DNA of 55,695 bases from Galbitalea sp036266835 (GCA_036266835.1 DATAXD010000067.1:1-55695), one strand, 5' to 3'; counted from the first letter of the stretch, positions 42,352-51,450 are shown. The notes: a model not told the origin generated them from the letters alone. Translations and numbers: made by a program.

Positions 42352-43623
42352 ATGTTCAACCGGCTGACACGCGGTCGCGCGGCGACCGACATCGTGATCG
42401 CAGTCGTGTATCTGCTGCTCGGAGCCCAGCTGACTCTGAACATCGGGCACTACATCCAGGTGCCGGCGATTGTCGGTCTGGCCGTGGCACTCGGCTTTCG
42501 TCGGTTCTCGCCCGCCCTGGCGTTGGCCTCTTGCTGGGCGGTTGCCCTGTTCCAGTTGTATGTGGCAAACATCACCGCAATTGTTCCGGATCTTGCGATC
42601 CTCGCCGTGTTGTACGCGACGGCGGTCTATGGGTCCCGCACCGTCCGGTGGCTCGGCTTCGCATCGATTTTCGTCGGCGCGTTGCTGGGTGGGATCTACC
42701 TCAAGTGGGGCAATGCGCCCCCGTCGTTCGGGATCACCTTCCGAGTCCAGTCGCTGGCCGAGGCGGCGCTGCAACTCGTCGAATTCGGTTTCTATCTCGC
42801 GCTCCTGGTCGCCCTGCTCGGTCTTCCGTGGACCGCCGGAAACCTGGTAAGAACGCGCCGACTCGCGCGTGAGAGCCGGCTGGCCGAGCAGAGCGCGCAG
42901 CTCGAGGTCGAAGCGGCCGAACAGGATGTCATCGTCGAGCAGGAACGCAACCGGATCGCCCGCGACATGCACGACGTCGTCGCGCACTCGCTTGCGGTGG
43001 TCATCGCGCAGGCCGATGGCGCCCGCTACGCGCAGGAGAACGATCCGGGTGCGGTCGACGGGGCACTGAGCGCAATCTCCGCGACAGCCCGTGACGCGCT
43101 CGCGGACGTGCGGCTGCTACTCGGACAGCTGCGGCATCCCCAGAGCGAAGGGCCACAACCCGCGCTCGCCGACCTGAATCGGCTGCTGGACCAGTTGCGG
43201 GCATCCGGGCTGACCATTTCGTTCACGACAAAGGGGAAGCCGCTTCAGCTCGGCACCGGGCAGCAGTTGGCGGTGTACCGAATCGTCCAGGAAGCGCTCA
43301 CCAACGTCCTGCGGCATGGCGACGCCAAGCAGGAGGTCGTCGTGCGTTTTCAATGGGCCACCGACGAACTCATGATGAAAATCACCAGCGCGGTGACGGC
43401 GGCGCCCGCCACGGCGGAGCTTCGACTCGGCCATGGGCTAGCCGGAATGAAGGAGCGAGCGGCTCTGGTCGGCGGTTCGCTGACGACCGCGGTCGACGAC
43501 AAACACTTCGTCGTCTCCGCGAATATCCCGGCAACGGCGACCGCGTCGTCGACCGCTATGACTGCCTCAGTGACCAAGGTCCGGGCCATCCCAACAGACA
43601 ACAAGGCGGAAACCGCATCATGA
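42352..43623 (+). CDS. Sensor histidine kinase (HisKA_3/NarL partner type)
   Basis: Membrane sensor kinase of 423 aa. Four to five N-terminal membrane helices with little extracellular sequence suggest sensing within or at the membrane. The HisKA_3 box is ERNRIARDMHDVVAHSLAVV with the phosphorylated His in MHDVVAHS. HATPase motifs are YRIVQEALTNVLRHG (N-box) and GHGLAGMKERAALVGG (G-box). Its stop overlaps the response regulator start (ATGA). Such kinases beside MacB-type transporters often sense cell-envelope stress or peptides; that is inference. Confidence 0.93.
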   Translation: MFNRLTRGRAATDIVIAVVYLLLGAQLTLNIGHYIQVPAIVGLAVALGFRRFSPALALASCWAVALFQLYVANITAIVPDLAILAVLYATAVYGSRTVRWLGFASIFVGALLGGIYLKWGNAPPSFGITFRVQSLAEAALQLVEFGFYLALLVALLGLPWTAGNLVRTRRLARESRLAEQSAQLEVEAAEQDVIVEQERNRIARDMHDVVAHSLAVVIAQADGARYAQENDPGAVDGALSAISATARDALADVRLLLGQLRHPQSEGPQPALADLNRLLDQLRASGLTISFTTKGKPLQLGTGQQLAVYRIVQEALTNVLRHGDAKQEVVVRFQWATDELMMKITSAVTAAPATAELRLGHGLAGMKERAALVGGSLTTAVDDKHFVVSANIPATATASSTAMTASVTKVRAIPTDNKAETAS

Positions 43624-44288
43624 GCTCCCCGATCAAGGTCGCGCTGGTCGACGACCAGGCACTGTTCCGCACCGGAATCCGGATGCTCGTGTCGTCGCAG
43701 GCGGACCTCAGGTTCGTCGGCGAGGCAGCAAACGGCGTCGAGGGCATCGCCATCGCGGCGACCACCAGGCCGGACGTCATCCTGATGGACATCCGGATGC
43801 CGGTGATGGACGGTATAGCAGCAACCGAGGCGATCCTCTCCGGCGCGGATGCCCGCGGTGGCGTGCGGCCAAAGATCATCGTTCTCACCACCTTCGACCT
43901 GGACGAAGCGGCAACTCGCGCCATCCGCGGAGGCGCCAGCGGGTTTCTACTCAAGGATGCGGACCCGGAGTTTCTGCTCGCGGCGATCCGTACCGTGCAC
44001 GCCGGCACCGCGGTCATCGCTGCGTCCGCAACGCGCGAGCTGTTCGAACACTTCGACTCGCAGTCGTCGATGCCGTCGGTGCCCGAAGAGTTCGAGACGC
44101 TTACCTCGCGCGAGCGCGACATCTTCATGCTCGCGGCCCGCGGCCTCAGCAACTCGGAAATCGCGAAGGGTGAGTTCCTCAGCGAAGCGACCGTGAAGAC
44201 GCACATCAGCCGCATTCTGTCCAAGCTCGCTTTGCGCGACCGCGTGCAGCTCGTGGTGTTCGCCTTCGAGCACCGACTGGTCGACTGA
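43620..44288 (+). CDS. NarL/LuxR-family response regulator
   Basis: Two-domain regulator of 222 aa. Receiver domain with acidic pocket VALVDDQ, phospho-Asp in VILMDIRMP, Thr in VLTTFD and Lys in FLLKDAD; C-terminal LuxR helix-turn-helix LTSRERDIFMLAARGLSNSEIAK. A short GEF insertion (AKGEFLSEATVKTH) lies between its two helices. ATG 43620 overlaps the kinase stop. The probable target is the ABC operon starting 110 nt downstream. Confidence 0.95.
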   Translation: MSSPIKVALVDDQALFRTGIRMLVSSQADLRFVGEAANGVEGIAIAATTRPDVILMDIRMPVMDGIAATEAILSGADARGGVRPKIIVLTTFDLDEAATRAIRGGASGFLLKDADPEFLLAAIRTVHAGTAVIAASATRELFEHFDSQSSMPSVPEEFETLTSRERDIFMLAARGLSNSEIAKGEFLSEATVKTHISRILSKLALRDRVQLVVFAFEHRLVD

Positions 44289-44313
44289 CCGCCCGACTTC
44301 GGCGGGGGATACC

Positions 44314-44390
44314 CCGGCGAATAGTCACTCTGGAGGTTGATGACGCATCACCCGTAGACCGATTCGCCGGCGGCCTCGCGTTCGTAACGT
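44314..44390 (+). promoter_or_regulatory. Promoter of the MacB-type operon with a spaced inverted repeat
   Basis: CCGGCGAAT (44314-44322) and ATTCGCCGG (44362-44370) are perfect inverted arms 39 nt apart. TAACGT (44385-44390) is 7 nt before ATG 44398, a leaderless -10. The right arm starts 17 nt upstream of the -10 box, where a -35 would be, as expected for an activator-dependent promoter controlled by the adjacent response regulator. Confidence 0.5.
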
Positions 44391-44397
44391 GGATGGC

Positions 44398-45171
44398 ATG
44401 CAGACCCCGGAATCCACCGCGCCGCCGACCACTCCGTTCGCCGCGCGAGTCGACAACATCACCAAGTCCTACGGAACGGGAGGCGCTCGGATCGACGCGC
44501 TCGCGGGCGTCAGCCTCGGCATCGAGCGCGGACGCTTCACCGCCATCATGGGGCCGAGCGGATCCGGCAAGTCGACCCTCATGCACGTGCTCGCGGGACT
44601 GGACACCGCGACCAGCGGACGCAGCTGGCTCGGCGATACGGAGACCACCGCGCTGGATGACGGTCAGCTGACGCTCCTGCGCCGCAAGCGCATCGGCTTT
44701 GTGTTCCAGTCGTTCAATCTCGTTCCGACCCTCGACATCGAGGGCAACATCCTTCTCCCGTTCGAACTGGACGGCCGCGGACCGAACGAGGAGGAGCGCG
44801 CGTGGCTGCACCGACTCATCCACTCGCTCGGCCTTGCCGACCGCCTTCGGCACCGCCCGCACGAACTGTCGGGCGGGCAACAGCAGCGGGTCGCCATCGC
44901 GCGAGCGCTGGGCACGCGACCGGATCTGGTTCTCGCCGATGAACCGACCGGCAATCTGGATTCACGCACCGGCCGCGAGGTGCTCGCGCTGCTCGCCGCT
45001 GCAAGCTCCGACTACGGACAGAGCATCGCGATGGTCACCCACGATCCGATCGCGGCGAGCTATGCCGACCGCATCCTGTTCCTCGCCGACGGCGAACTGA
45101 CGGCGGAACGCGGACGCTCCTCGGCAGAAGACATCAGCGCATACATGCTGGGGATGGAGGCACGCGCATGA
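44398..45171 (+). CDS. ABC transporter ATP-binding protein, MacB/LolD type
   Basis: ATPase of 257 aa. Walker A GPSGSGKST, signature LSGGQQQRVAIARAL, Walker B LVLADEPTGNLDSRT and switch His MVTHD are intact. The MacB/LolD class works with FtsX-type permeases in peptide or lipid export and mechanotransmission. ATG 44398 is preferred over GTG 44389, because the -10 box TAACGT ends 7 nt before it and overlaps the GTG. The stop overlaps the permease start (ATGA). Confidence 0.93.
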   Translation: MQTPESTAPPTTPFAARVDNITKSYGTGGARIDALAGVSLGIERGRFTAIMGPSGSGKSTLMHVLAGLDTATSGRSWLGDTETTALDDGQLTLLRRKRIGFVFQSFNLVPTLDIEGNILLPFELDGRGPNEEERAWLHRLIHSLGLADRLRHRPHELSGGQQQRVAIARALGTRPDLVLADEPTGNLDSRTGREVLALLAAASSDYGQSIAMVTHDPIAASYADRILFLADGELTAERGRSSAEDISAYMLGMEARA

Positions 45172-46568
45172 ACCGTTTCGCGCCACGCGAGCACCTGTCG
45201 AGCATCCTCGTCGCAGCGCTCAGTTCGACCTTCGGCGTCGTCCTGCTTCTTGCCACCGGAGACCTCGCGACGCTCATCGAACGAAGCAATGCCAGTGATC
45301 ACGGTGCCGTCCGTGCGGCACTTTCGGTGGTCGCGTGGGTATTCCTCGCGGTCGCCTTGTACACAGCAGCGGTCGTGACCTCGAATACCTTTGCGACGAT
45401 CATCGCGGGCCGCACGAAGACGATCGCGCTGCTGCGTCTGCTGGGTGCCAGCGCGCGCAGCCAGCGTGCCGCTGTCGCCCGCGAAGGACTGGCCGTCGGT
45501 GTGATCGGCGGGCTCGCCGGGCTTGCCCTGGGGATCGGACTGAACGCGGCATTCCTGGGCATCTCGATCGCGACGGGTTTCATTCCGTGGCTCAACTTCT
45601 CTCTCGCCGATGTCACGACCGTGATGCCGGTCGTGGCCGTCGTCCTCACCACGTGGCTGGCGTCGTGGGTGGGTTCGCGACGCGTGCTCGTCGTCTCGCC
45701 GATCGAGGCGATCGGTGCGTCCGAGGATCGAAACGTCGTCGAGGTTAGCCGTAGACCAGCACGCAATGTGATCGCGGTCCTGGTTGTCGTCACCGGCACG
45801 CTGATCATGTTGGGAGGTGTCGATCTCGCGCTGTCGCCTTCGGCAGCCGGGCTCCTGGTCGCCGTGTTCGGTGGGATGGTGTCATTCACCGGTGTCGTTC
45901 TCGCCTCCCAGCTGGTCATGCCTCCTGCGCTTCGGTTGGCGGGCCGGGCGATGGGTTCGAGCGCGTCCGCGCGGCTCGCGGCGCAGAATGCTGTTCGCTA
46001 TCCCGAGCGCAGCGCGCGCACGACTGTGGGGATCGTGATCGGCGTCACGCTCATCACGATGTTCTCGGTCGCTCTCCAGACCTATTCGGTCTTCATCGAC
46101 CGAGCACGCGCGGTCGATCCGCAGGAATTCCAGGGCATGCAGCAGATCCTCTCGACGGTTTCGGTGATCTTCACTGTCATCAGCGGGTTCAGTGCTCTCA
46201 TTGCGGCAGTTGGCATGGTCAACAACCTTTCGCTGAGCGTCGTCCAGCGCATCCGTGAATTGGGGCTGCTGCGTGCGCTTGGATTCACAGCGAGCCAGGT
46301 GCGGCGGATGATTGTGGCCGAGAGCGCGCAACTGACAATCACCGCCGCAGTCATGGGTCTTGTTCTCGGAACGTTCTACGGGTGGGCCGGGGCGGAATGT
46401 CTCGTCGGGATGAACAGGTTCAGCGGCGGAATCATCTGGCCGGCATTCTCGCCGGTTCTGATCGCCGTCATCGCGGTCGCTGCCGCGGTGCTGGTGTGGG
46501 CCGCCTCGCTGGCACCGTCGCGGCGCGCGACCAGAGTGACGCCCGTCGAAGCTCTCGCCGTGGAGTAG
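45168..46568 (+). CDS. FtsX-like ABC transporter permease
   Basis: Membrane subunit of 466 aa. Segments: one N-terminal helix, a first cluster with FtsX-like TIIAGRTKTIALLRLLGASARSQR and a second, C-terminal FtsX domain (VVQRIRELGLLRALGFTASQVRRM) ending VTPVEALAVE. There is no large extracytoplasmic domain, unlike MacB. It pairs with the upstream ATPase. Substrate unknown; bacitracin-type peptide detoxification is one possibility given the two-component system. Confidence 0.9.
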   Translation: MNRFAPREHLSSILVAALSSTFGVVLLLATGDLATLIERSNASDHGAVRAALSVVAWVFLAVALYTAAVVTSNTFATIIAGRTKTIALLRLLGASARSQRAAVAREGLAVGVIGGLAGLALGIGLNAAFLGISIATGFIPWLNFSLADVTTVMPVVAVVLTTWLASWVGSRRVLVVSPIEAIGASEDRNVVEVSRRPARNVIAVLVVVTGTLIMLGGVDLALSPSAAGLLVAVFGGMVSFTGVVLASQLVMPPALRLAGRAMGSSASARLAAQNAVRYPERSARTTVGIVIGVTLITMFSVALQTYSVFIDRARAVDPQEFQGMQQILSTVSVIFTVISGFSALIAAVGMVNNLSLSVVQRIRELGLLRALGFTASQVRRMIVAESAQLTITAAVMGLVLGTFYGWAGAECLVGMNRFSGGIIWPAFSPVLIAVIAVAAAVLVWAASLAPSRRATRVTPVEALAVE

Positions 46569-46612
46569 TCGCCGTACTCCCGGTGGACGAGGCGGGTACC
46601 GGCGAGCCGCCC

Positions 46613-46618
46613 TAGAGT
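46613..46618 (+). promoter_or_regulatory. -10 box before the BTAD-type regulator
   Basis: TAGAGT ends 6 nt before GTG 46625, consistent with a leaderless transcript separate from the upstream transporter operon. Confidence 0.45.
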
Positions 46619-46624
46619 TGTCGG

Positions 46625-49507
46625 GTGCGAGTCGGACTTCTCGGTGGCCTGAAGGTCGAACACGAGGGCTGCGCGATTCCGGTTTCCGGGGTGATGCAGC
46701 TCGCCGTTCTGTTCCGACTCGCCGTGGATGCCGGAACGGCCGTTTCATATCGCGCGATCTCGGAGGACATCTGGGGGCTGGACGCCCCGGAGAACACCAA
46801 GGGCGCGCTCCAGTCGATCGTTTCGCGGCTGCGTTCGCAGCTGCCCGCCGACTCGATCGAATCGACCGCGGGTGGGTACCGACTCGCGATCGCGCGGTCG
46901 GATGTCGACGCCCTCGAGTTCACCGATCTGGTCGCGAGCGCGGAGCACAGCGCCGATCCCGCCGGGGCCGCATCCGCCGCTCTTGCGGGATGGTCCGGCG
47001 AACCGTGGATCCCGTCAGACAACTTCGACTGGTTCGTTCGTGACCTCGGGCGCGACTATGCCAGGGCCGTCGAACTCGGCGGCTCGGTCACTCGTGCCAC
47101 TGTCGCGCCGGAGCTGCCCGCGCAGTTGACGAGCCTGGTCGGCCGTGAGGCCGAGCTCGGGATGATCGCGGATCAGCTGCAAGCGAATCGCCTGGTGACG
47201 ATCATTGGCACCGGGGGAGCGGGCAAAACCCGGCTCGCCCTCGAGGCAGCTGCTGCCCGGACGAGTGTCGTATTGGTCGAGCTCGCTCCCGTCGGACCCA
47301 GCGAGATAATGGCTGCGGTGCTGACAGCGACGGGTCGCGAGATCCGCACCGCGGAGGGCGTCACCGAGTCCGCGAATACCCGCGACCGTGTCCTCGATTC
47401 ACTGTCCGGCCGGGACATCCTTCTCGTACTGGACAACTGCGAGCACGTCATCGATTCTGCCGCGTCGATCACCCAGGATCTGCTGACCGCTCTCCCGCTG
47501 CTGCGCATCCTGGCGACCAGTCGCGAACCGCTCGGTGTTCCCGGTGAAGCATTCGTCGCACTCGGTTCTCTGGCGCATCCGTATGATTCGGAAATCGGCG
47601 CACTTTCCGTCGAGGAGCTCTCGGGTTATGCCGCTCTCGAACTGTTCGGGCAGCGGGTCGCGTCCGCGCGCGGCAGCGGCCTCGAACAGCAGGAGCTTGC
47701 CGGCGCAGCGCGCATCTGCGCACGACTCGACGGCTTGCCTCTCGCAATCGAGCTCGCCGCGGCGAAGCTGCGCACACTGACCGTAGACGAAGTGCTCACC
47801 GGACTGGATGACCGGTTTGCGCTGCTAACCGGTGGTTATCGAACGGCGTTGCCGCGTCACCAGACACTTCGCGCGATGATCGACTGGAGCTGGAGCCTGC
47901 TCGACGACCACGAGCGGCGGGCGCTGCTCCAGTTCGCGGTCTACCCGGCCGGCGTGAAGGCCAGCGATGCTCCCGAACTCGCGAAGCAACTGAGACTCCC
48001 CGGAGCGAGCGTGTTCGATTCGCTCGTGGACCGTTCCCTGCTACAGCGGAGCCGCGGGCGATTCCGCGCGCTTGAAACGGTGCGCGAATACGGTATCGAT
48101 CGACTGTCTGAAACCGGCGGGCTTGCGGCGGCCCGGGAGTCGCAGGCGCGATTCATCGCCGATCACGCGGACGAGATGGATCGCAGGCTTCGCAGTTCCG
48201 ACATCATGGACGCTCTCGCCTGGTTCGACGCCGAAGAGGACAACCTCGCGAGCGCGCTTCGGTACACCTCCAACGCCCCATTACCCGAGCTCGCGGTACG
48301 CCTCGTGATCTCCAGCGTCTGGTACTGGATCATTCGCGACCGAAACGAGGACGCTCAGGAGTGGTTCCGCAGGGTCCTGCCGATCGCCGCGCAGGCCGAC
48401 ACTCACGAGGGTCGAGCGATCGTCATCATGGGTGAGTTCATGCAGTCTGTCGGCGAACTGATGCCGGACGGGTTTGCCGACATTCCGGAAGGCATTGACG
48501 AGCTTCTTCTGCCGCTCCGGGAATTGCAGGTCGGGCCAGGCGGACACGATCTGCTGCAGCTGGTGGAACCGTTCGTTGATGCTTTTGCCAAAGCGTTCGC
48601 GAAACGGCAGTGGATCAATGCCGTCGAACTGCCGGATGCCGAAGGCTACGCACTAGACCCGTGGCCGACAGGCCTTCTCCACCTCGCCCGGGCGGCCATG
48701 GCACAAAATCGCGGAGCGCTCGCCGTGCTCGGTGCCGAGTCCGAGATCGCGATGCGGATGTTCCGTGAGCAGGGCGATGTCTGGGCGCTGTCGGTGTCCG
48801 AGCAGATGCACTCCCTCTGGCTCGGCACGACCGGCCAGCTTGAGGCGTCTCTCGAACTCAGCGACTTGTCCACCGAACACATGCGGAACATTACGACGAA
48901 TTGGGATCTCGCCCAGCAGCAGGGACACGCGCTACAGATGCTCGTCAGGCTGGGTCGGCGCGACGAAGCGGTCGAACGCGTCGAGCAGATGGTTGCGGAG
49001 GCTCGATCAACCGGGGTCGCACGAACAATCCTGTCGGCCCAGCTGACTGCCGCATCCGTGGAAATGTGGTTGGGAGATCTTGCGTCCGTTGGCTCGCGTC
49101 TCGCCGAGATCGATGAGCTGCGCAGCACGTGGCACGCGGGGCCCGGGCAGATCTCATCACTCATCGACTCACTGCACGGGGCGGTTGCGATACAGCGCGG
49201 TGATCTCGACGCTGCGGAAGGGTGGCTGCGCAGCGCGGTCGATGCGGCCATCCGAAGCCAGGACCAGCCTGTCATCGGTGCACTCGCGATCAACGTTGGA
49301 ACCTATGCGCTGGCTCGGGGTGATGTTGCGACCGCCGTTCGGGCCGTCGACTTCGCAACATCGATGATCGGCGCCTACGACGCGGCTCATCCCGAAGTCA
49401 TCGCCATCGATGCAGCCGCCCTCAAACGCGGAATCGAGCGCCCCAGCACCGAAGTGCCGGAACGCCCCATCCCGATTGCGGAGCTTCAGGAGCTGCTGGG
49501 CGCTTAG
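46625..49507 (+). CDS. BTAD/SARP-like NTPase transcriptional regulator
   Basis: Large STAND-type regulator of 960 aa. The first 95 residues resemble an OmpR/SARP winged helix (RAISEDIWGLDAPENTKGALQSIVSRLRSQL in part), followed by a shortened BTAD-like region. The NTPase has Walker A GTGGAGKT (residues 195-202), Walker B ILLVLDN (265-271) and LATSREPLGVPGE. LPLAIELAAAKLRTL and AMIDWSWSLLDDHERRALL are typical of AfsR/LAL-type arms. The last 400 residues are helical, TPR-like. It probably activates nearby export genes when an effector binds the repeats. The stop overlaps the convergent permease stop (TTAG). Confidence 0.87.
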   Translation: MRVGLLGGLKVEHEGCAIPVSGVMQLAVLFRLAVDAGTAVSYRAISEDIWGLDAPENTKGALQSIVSRLRSQLPADSIESTAGGYRLAIARSDVDALEFTDLVASAEHSADPAGAASAALAGWSGEPWIPSDNFDWFVRDLGRDYARAVELGGSVTRATVAPELPAQLTSLVGREAELGMIADQLQANRLVTIIGTGGAGKTRLALEAAAARTSVVLVELAPVGPSEIMAAVLTATGREIRTAEGVTESANTRDRVLDSLSGRDILLVLDNCEHVIDSAASITQDLLTALPLLRILATSREPLGVPGEAFVALGSLAHPYDSEIGALSVEELSGYAALELFGQRVASARGSGLEQQELAGAARICARLDGLPLAIELAAAKLRTLTVDEVLTGLDDRFALLTGGYRTALPRHQTLRAMIDWSWSLLDDHERRALLQFAVYPAGVKASDAPELAKQLRLPGASVFDSLVDRSLLQRSRGRFRALETVREYGIDRLSETGGLAAARESQARFIADHADEMDRRLRSSDIMDALAWFDAEEDNLASALRYTSNAPLPELAVRLVISSVWYWIIRDRNEDAQEWFRRVLPIAAQADTHEGRAIVIMGEFMQSVGELMPDGFADIPEGIDELLLPLRELQVGPGGHDLLQLVEPFVDAFAKAFAKRQWINAVELPDAEGYALDPWPTGLLHLARAAMAQNRGALAVLGAESEIAMRMFREQGDVWALSVSEQMHSLWLGTTGQLEASLELSDLSTEHMRNITTNWDLAQQQGHALQMLVRLGRRDEAVERVEQMVAEARSTGVARTILSAQLTAASVEMWLGDLASVGSRLAEIDELRSTWHAGPGQISSLIDSLHGAVAIQRGDLDAAEGWLRSAVDAAIRSQDQPVIGALAINVGTYALARGDVATAVRAVDFATSMIGAYDAAHPEVIAIDAAALKRGIERPSTEVPERPIPIAELQELLGA

Positions 49508-50271
49508 ATCTTCCTGCGGTATGCCCAGGTGGCGAGCGGGAAGAACACCGCCACAAGTACGACACAGGCCGCGATCACCCAGAGCAGCTGGCCGGTGAGG
49601 GTGTCCCCGACGACGCCGGTAGGGCCGGTCAGCAAGCCGCGCATCGACTCGATGACGTGAGTCACCGGATTGATTGAAACCCAGCCCTGCAGCCAGGTTG
49701 GCAGCGTCGACGCCGGTACGAACGTCGACGACCCGAAGGTCAGCGGGAACACGATGAGGAACGAAATTCCCTGGACCGCACCCGACGATCGTGCGAGCAT
49801 TCCGATCAACACCGAGACCCAGCACAGGCTGACGGCGAAGGCGATGATCACAATGATGGCGATCGCAACGTGCCACCAGGCAGTGTGGAATTCGAAACCG
49901 ATGATCGCGCCGAATACCAGCGTCACTGTGATTGCGATCGAGTGGCGCACAATGTCGCCCATCACGGCACCGAAGAGCGGTGCCGAACGTGCGATCGGCA
50001 GCGAGCGGAACCGATCGAAGATGCCCTTCTGGATGTCGGTGTTGAGATTCACGCCGATGGTCAGCGACGTGAACATGATGGTCTGCACGATGATGCCCGG
50101 CAGCGCGAACTCGACGTACTTCCCGGTAGACCCGGAGATTGCACCACCGAAGATGAAGACAAAGATGATGGTCATCAGGATGGGCTGCAGCGTCACGTCG
50201 ACAAACTGTTCCGGGTTGCGGAACATCTTCGTGACAGTGCGCCTGGCAAGGATGAATGAATCGCGGATCAT
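49504..50271 (-). CDS. ABC-2 type permease (DrrB-like)
   Basis: Exporter membrane subunit, 255 aa with six hydrophobic segments. The ABC-2 signature region NPVTHVIESMRGLLTG near the C-terminus, and FRSLPIARSAPLFGAVMGD in the middle, resemble daunorubicin-type DrrB proteins. It is translated from TGATG shared with the ATPase stop. Drug, lipid or glycan export is likely; the substrate is unknown. Confidence 0.92.
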   Translation of the reverse strand: MIRDSFILARRTVTKMFRNPEQFVDVTLQPILMTIIFVFIFGGAISGSTGKYVEFALPGIIVQTIMFTSLTIGVNLNTDIQKGIFDRFRSLPIARSAPLFGAVMGDIVRHSIAITVTLVFGAIIGFEFHTAWWHVAIAIIVIIAFAVSLCWVSVLIGMLARSSGAVQGISFLIVFPLTFGSSTFVPASTLPTWLQGWVSINPVTHVIESMRGLLTGPTGVVGDTLTGQLLWVIAACVVLVAVFFPLATWAYRRKI

Positions 50272-51260
50272 CAGGCTGCCGCTCCTTTCTTGTTTTTGGC
50301 CTGCGGTTCGTCATCCCTGGCCTCGGCGCGTTTGGTCGTGCCGGTCAGCGAGTAGAAGACTTCATCCAGGCTCGGCAGGCGCAGCGAGAGTTCCGAAACG
50401 ACGATCTTCTCCGCGGCGAGTGCCGCGACCACATGCGTGAGCGCCGTTTCATCGGCGACGGGAACGGCCAGCAGATCCGGTGCGGGCAGTTCCGGTTCGC
50501 GTGTGCCGAACTTCACAAGCAGTTCACGGATGCGCGGAAGATCAGCGACCGAGTTGGGGCGCACCTCGAGGGTCTGGCCACCGACCTGGCGCTTGAGCCC
50601 CTGGGGCGTGTCGTGCGCGATGATCTTGCCGTGGTCGATGACCGTGATCTCGTTCGCAAGGGCGTCAGCTTCCTCGAGGTACTGGGTCGTGAGCAGGATC
50701 GTGGTTCCCTGCCGCACGAGCACCCGGATCATCTCCCAGACGTCGTCTCGCTTAGCGGGATCGAGACCGGTGGTCGGCTCGTCCAGATAGACGACGGCCG
50801 GACGCCCGATGAGCGAGGCGCTCAAGTCGAGTCGCCGCCGCATCCCGCCCGAATAGGTTTTGGTGAGGCGGCCAGCGGCCTCCGTCAGGTCGAATTCGGC
50901 AAGCAGCTCGTTGGCGCGGGCCTTGGCCTGAACGGTCGTCAGATCGAGCAGCTGTCCGATCATGACAAGGTTCTGCATTCCCGTGAGGTCTTCGTCCACA
51001 CTCGCGAACTGGCCGGTTAGGCCGATCTTGCGGCGCACCGCCTTCGCCTGGTGGACGACATCCAGTCCGGTGACGGTCGCGGTGCCGGCATCCGGTCTGA
51101 GCAGTGTCGCGAGGATGCGCACCGCCGTGGTCTTGCCGGCGCCGTTCGGGCCGAGGACGCCCAGTACGCGTCCCTCATCGACTGTCAGGTCGATGCCGTC
51201 CAGCGCCTTGGTCTTGCCAAAGTGCTTGACGAGGCCGCGCGCTTCAATTGCCGCAGTCAT
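50271..51260 (-). CDS. ABC exporter ATP-binding protein (DrrA-like)
   Basis: ATPase of 329 aa. Walker A GPNGAGKTT, signature YSGGMRRRLDLSASLIG, Walker B VVYLDEPTTGLDP, and a C-terminal DUF4162-type extension ending EVFYSLTGTTKR. These fit the daunorubicin-resistance (DrrA) class. ATG 51260 has AAGGAG in front of it; the longer upstream frame lacks such support. It forms a two-gene operon with the ABC-2 permease and runs divergently from the leuA leader. Confidence 0.94.
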   Translation of the reverse strand: MTAAIEARGLVKHFGKTKALDGIDLTVDEGRVLGVLGPNGAGKTTAVRILATLLRPDAGTATVTGLDVVHQAKAVRRKIGLTGQFASVDEDLTGMQNLVMIGQLLDLTTVQAKARANELLAEFDLTEAAGRLTKTYSGGMRRRLDLSASLIGRPAVVYLDEPTTGLDPAKRDDVWEMIRVLVRQGTTILLTTQYLEEADALANEITVIDHGKIIAHDTPQGLKRQVGGQTLEVRPNSVADLPRIRELLVKFGTREPELPAPDLLAVPVADETALTHVVAALAAEKIVVSELSLRLPSLDEVFYSLTGTTKRAEARDDEPQAKNKKGAAA

Positions 51261-51393
51261 GGTTTCTCCTTTGCCGATCTCGGCGACGGATCGCTCGTTC
51301 GGGTCTGCCACGAGTCTGCTGTTCGTGCTCTGTCGCCGCGCTGTCACGCGCTGTCAGCTCCTGCCGAGGGTGCGCTGCCCCAAACTCCGGTGC

Positions 51394-51399
51394 TACCCT
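51394..51399 (+). promoter_or_regulatory. -10 box of the leuA leader
   Basis: TACCCT ends 6 nt before GTG 51406, so the leader peptide probably begins at the transcript's 5' end. Confidence 0.55.
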
Positions 51400-51405
51400 G
51401 AAACG

Positions 51406-51450
51406 GTGTTCTCCGGTCTGCTCCTTCTTAGCTGCCGCGACGAGTCCTAA
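51406..51450 (+). CDS. leuL: leuA leader peptide with four consecutive Leu codons
   Basis: GTG-started 14-codon frame encoding MFSGLLLLSCRDES, with the Leu codons CTG-CTC-CTT-CTT at positions 5-8. Its last codons form the 5' arm of the hairpin at 51435-51470 and its stop TAA lies in the loop. This is the arrangement of ribosome-mediated attenuation: a ribosome stalled at uncharged Leu codons would leave the hairpin's upstream partner accessible, and a fast one would let the terminator form. Leu-codon leaders before leuA are known from actinobacteria. No ribosome site precedes it, and a -10 box is 6 nt away, so translation is probably leaderless. Confidence 0.82.
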   Translation: MFSGLLLLSCRDES

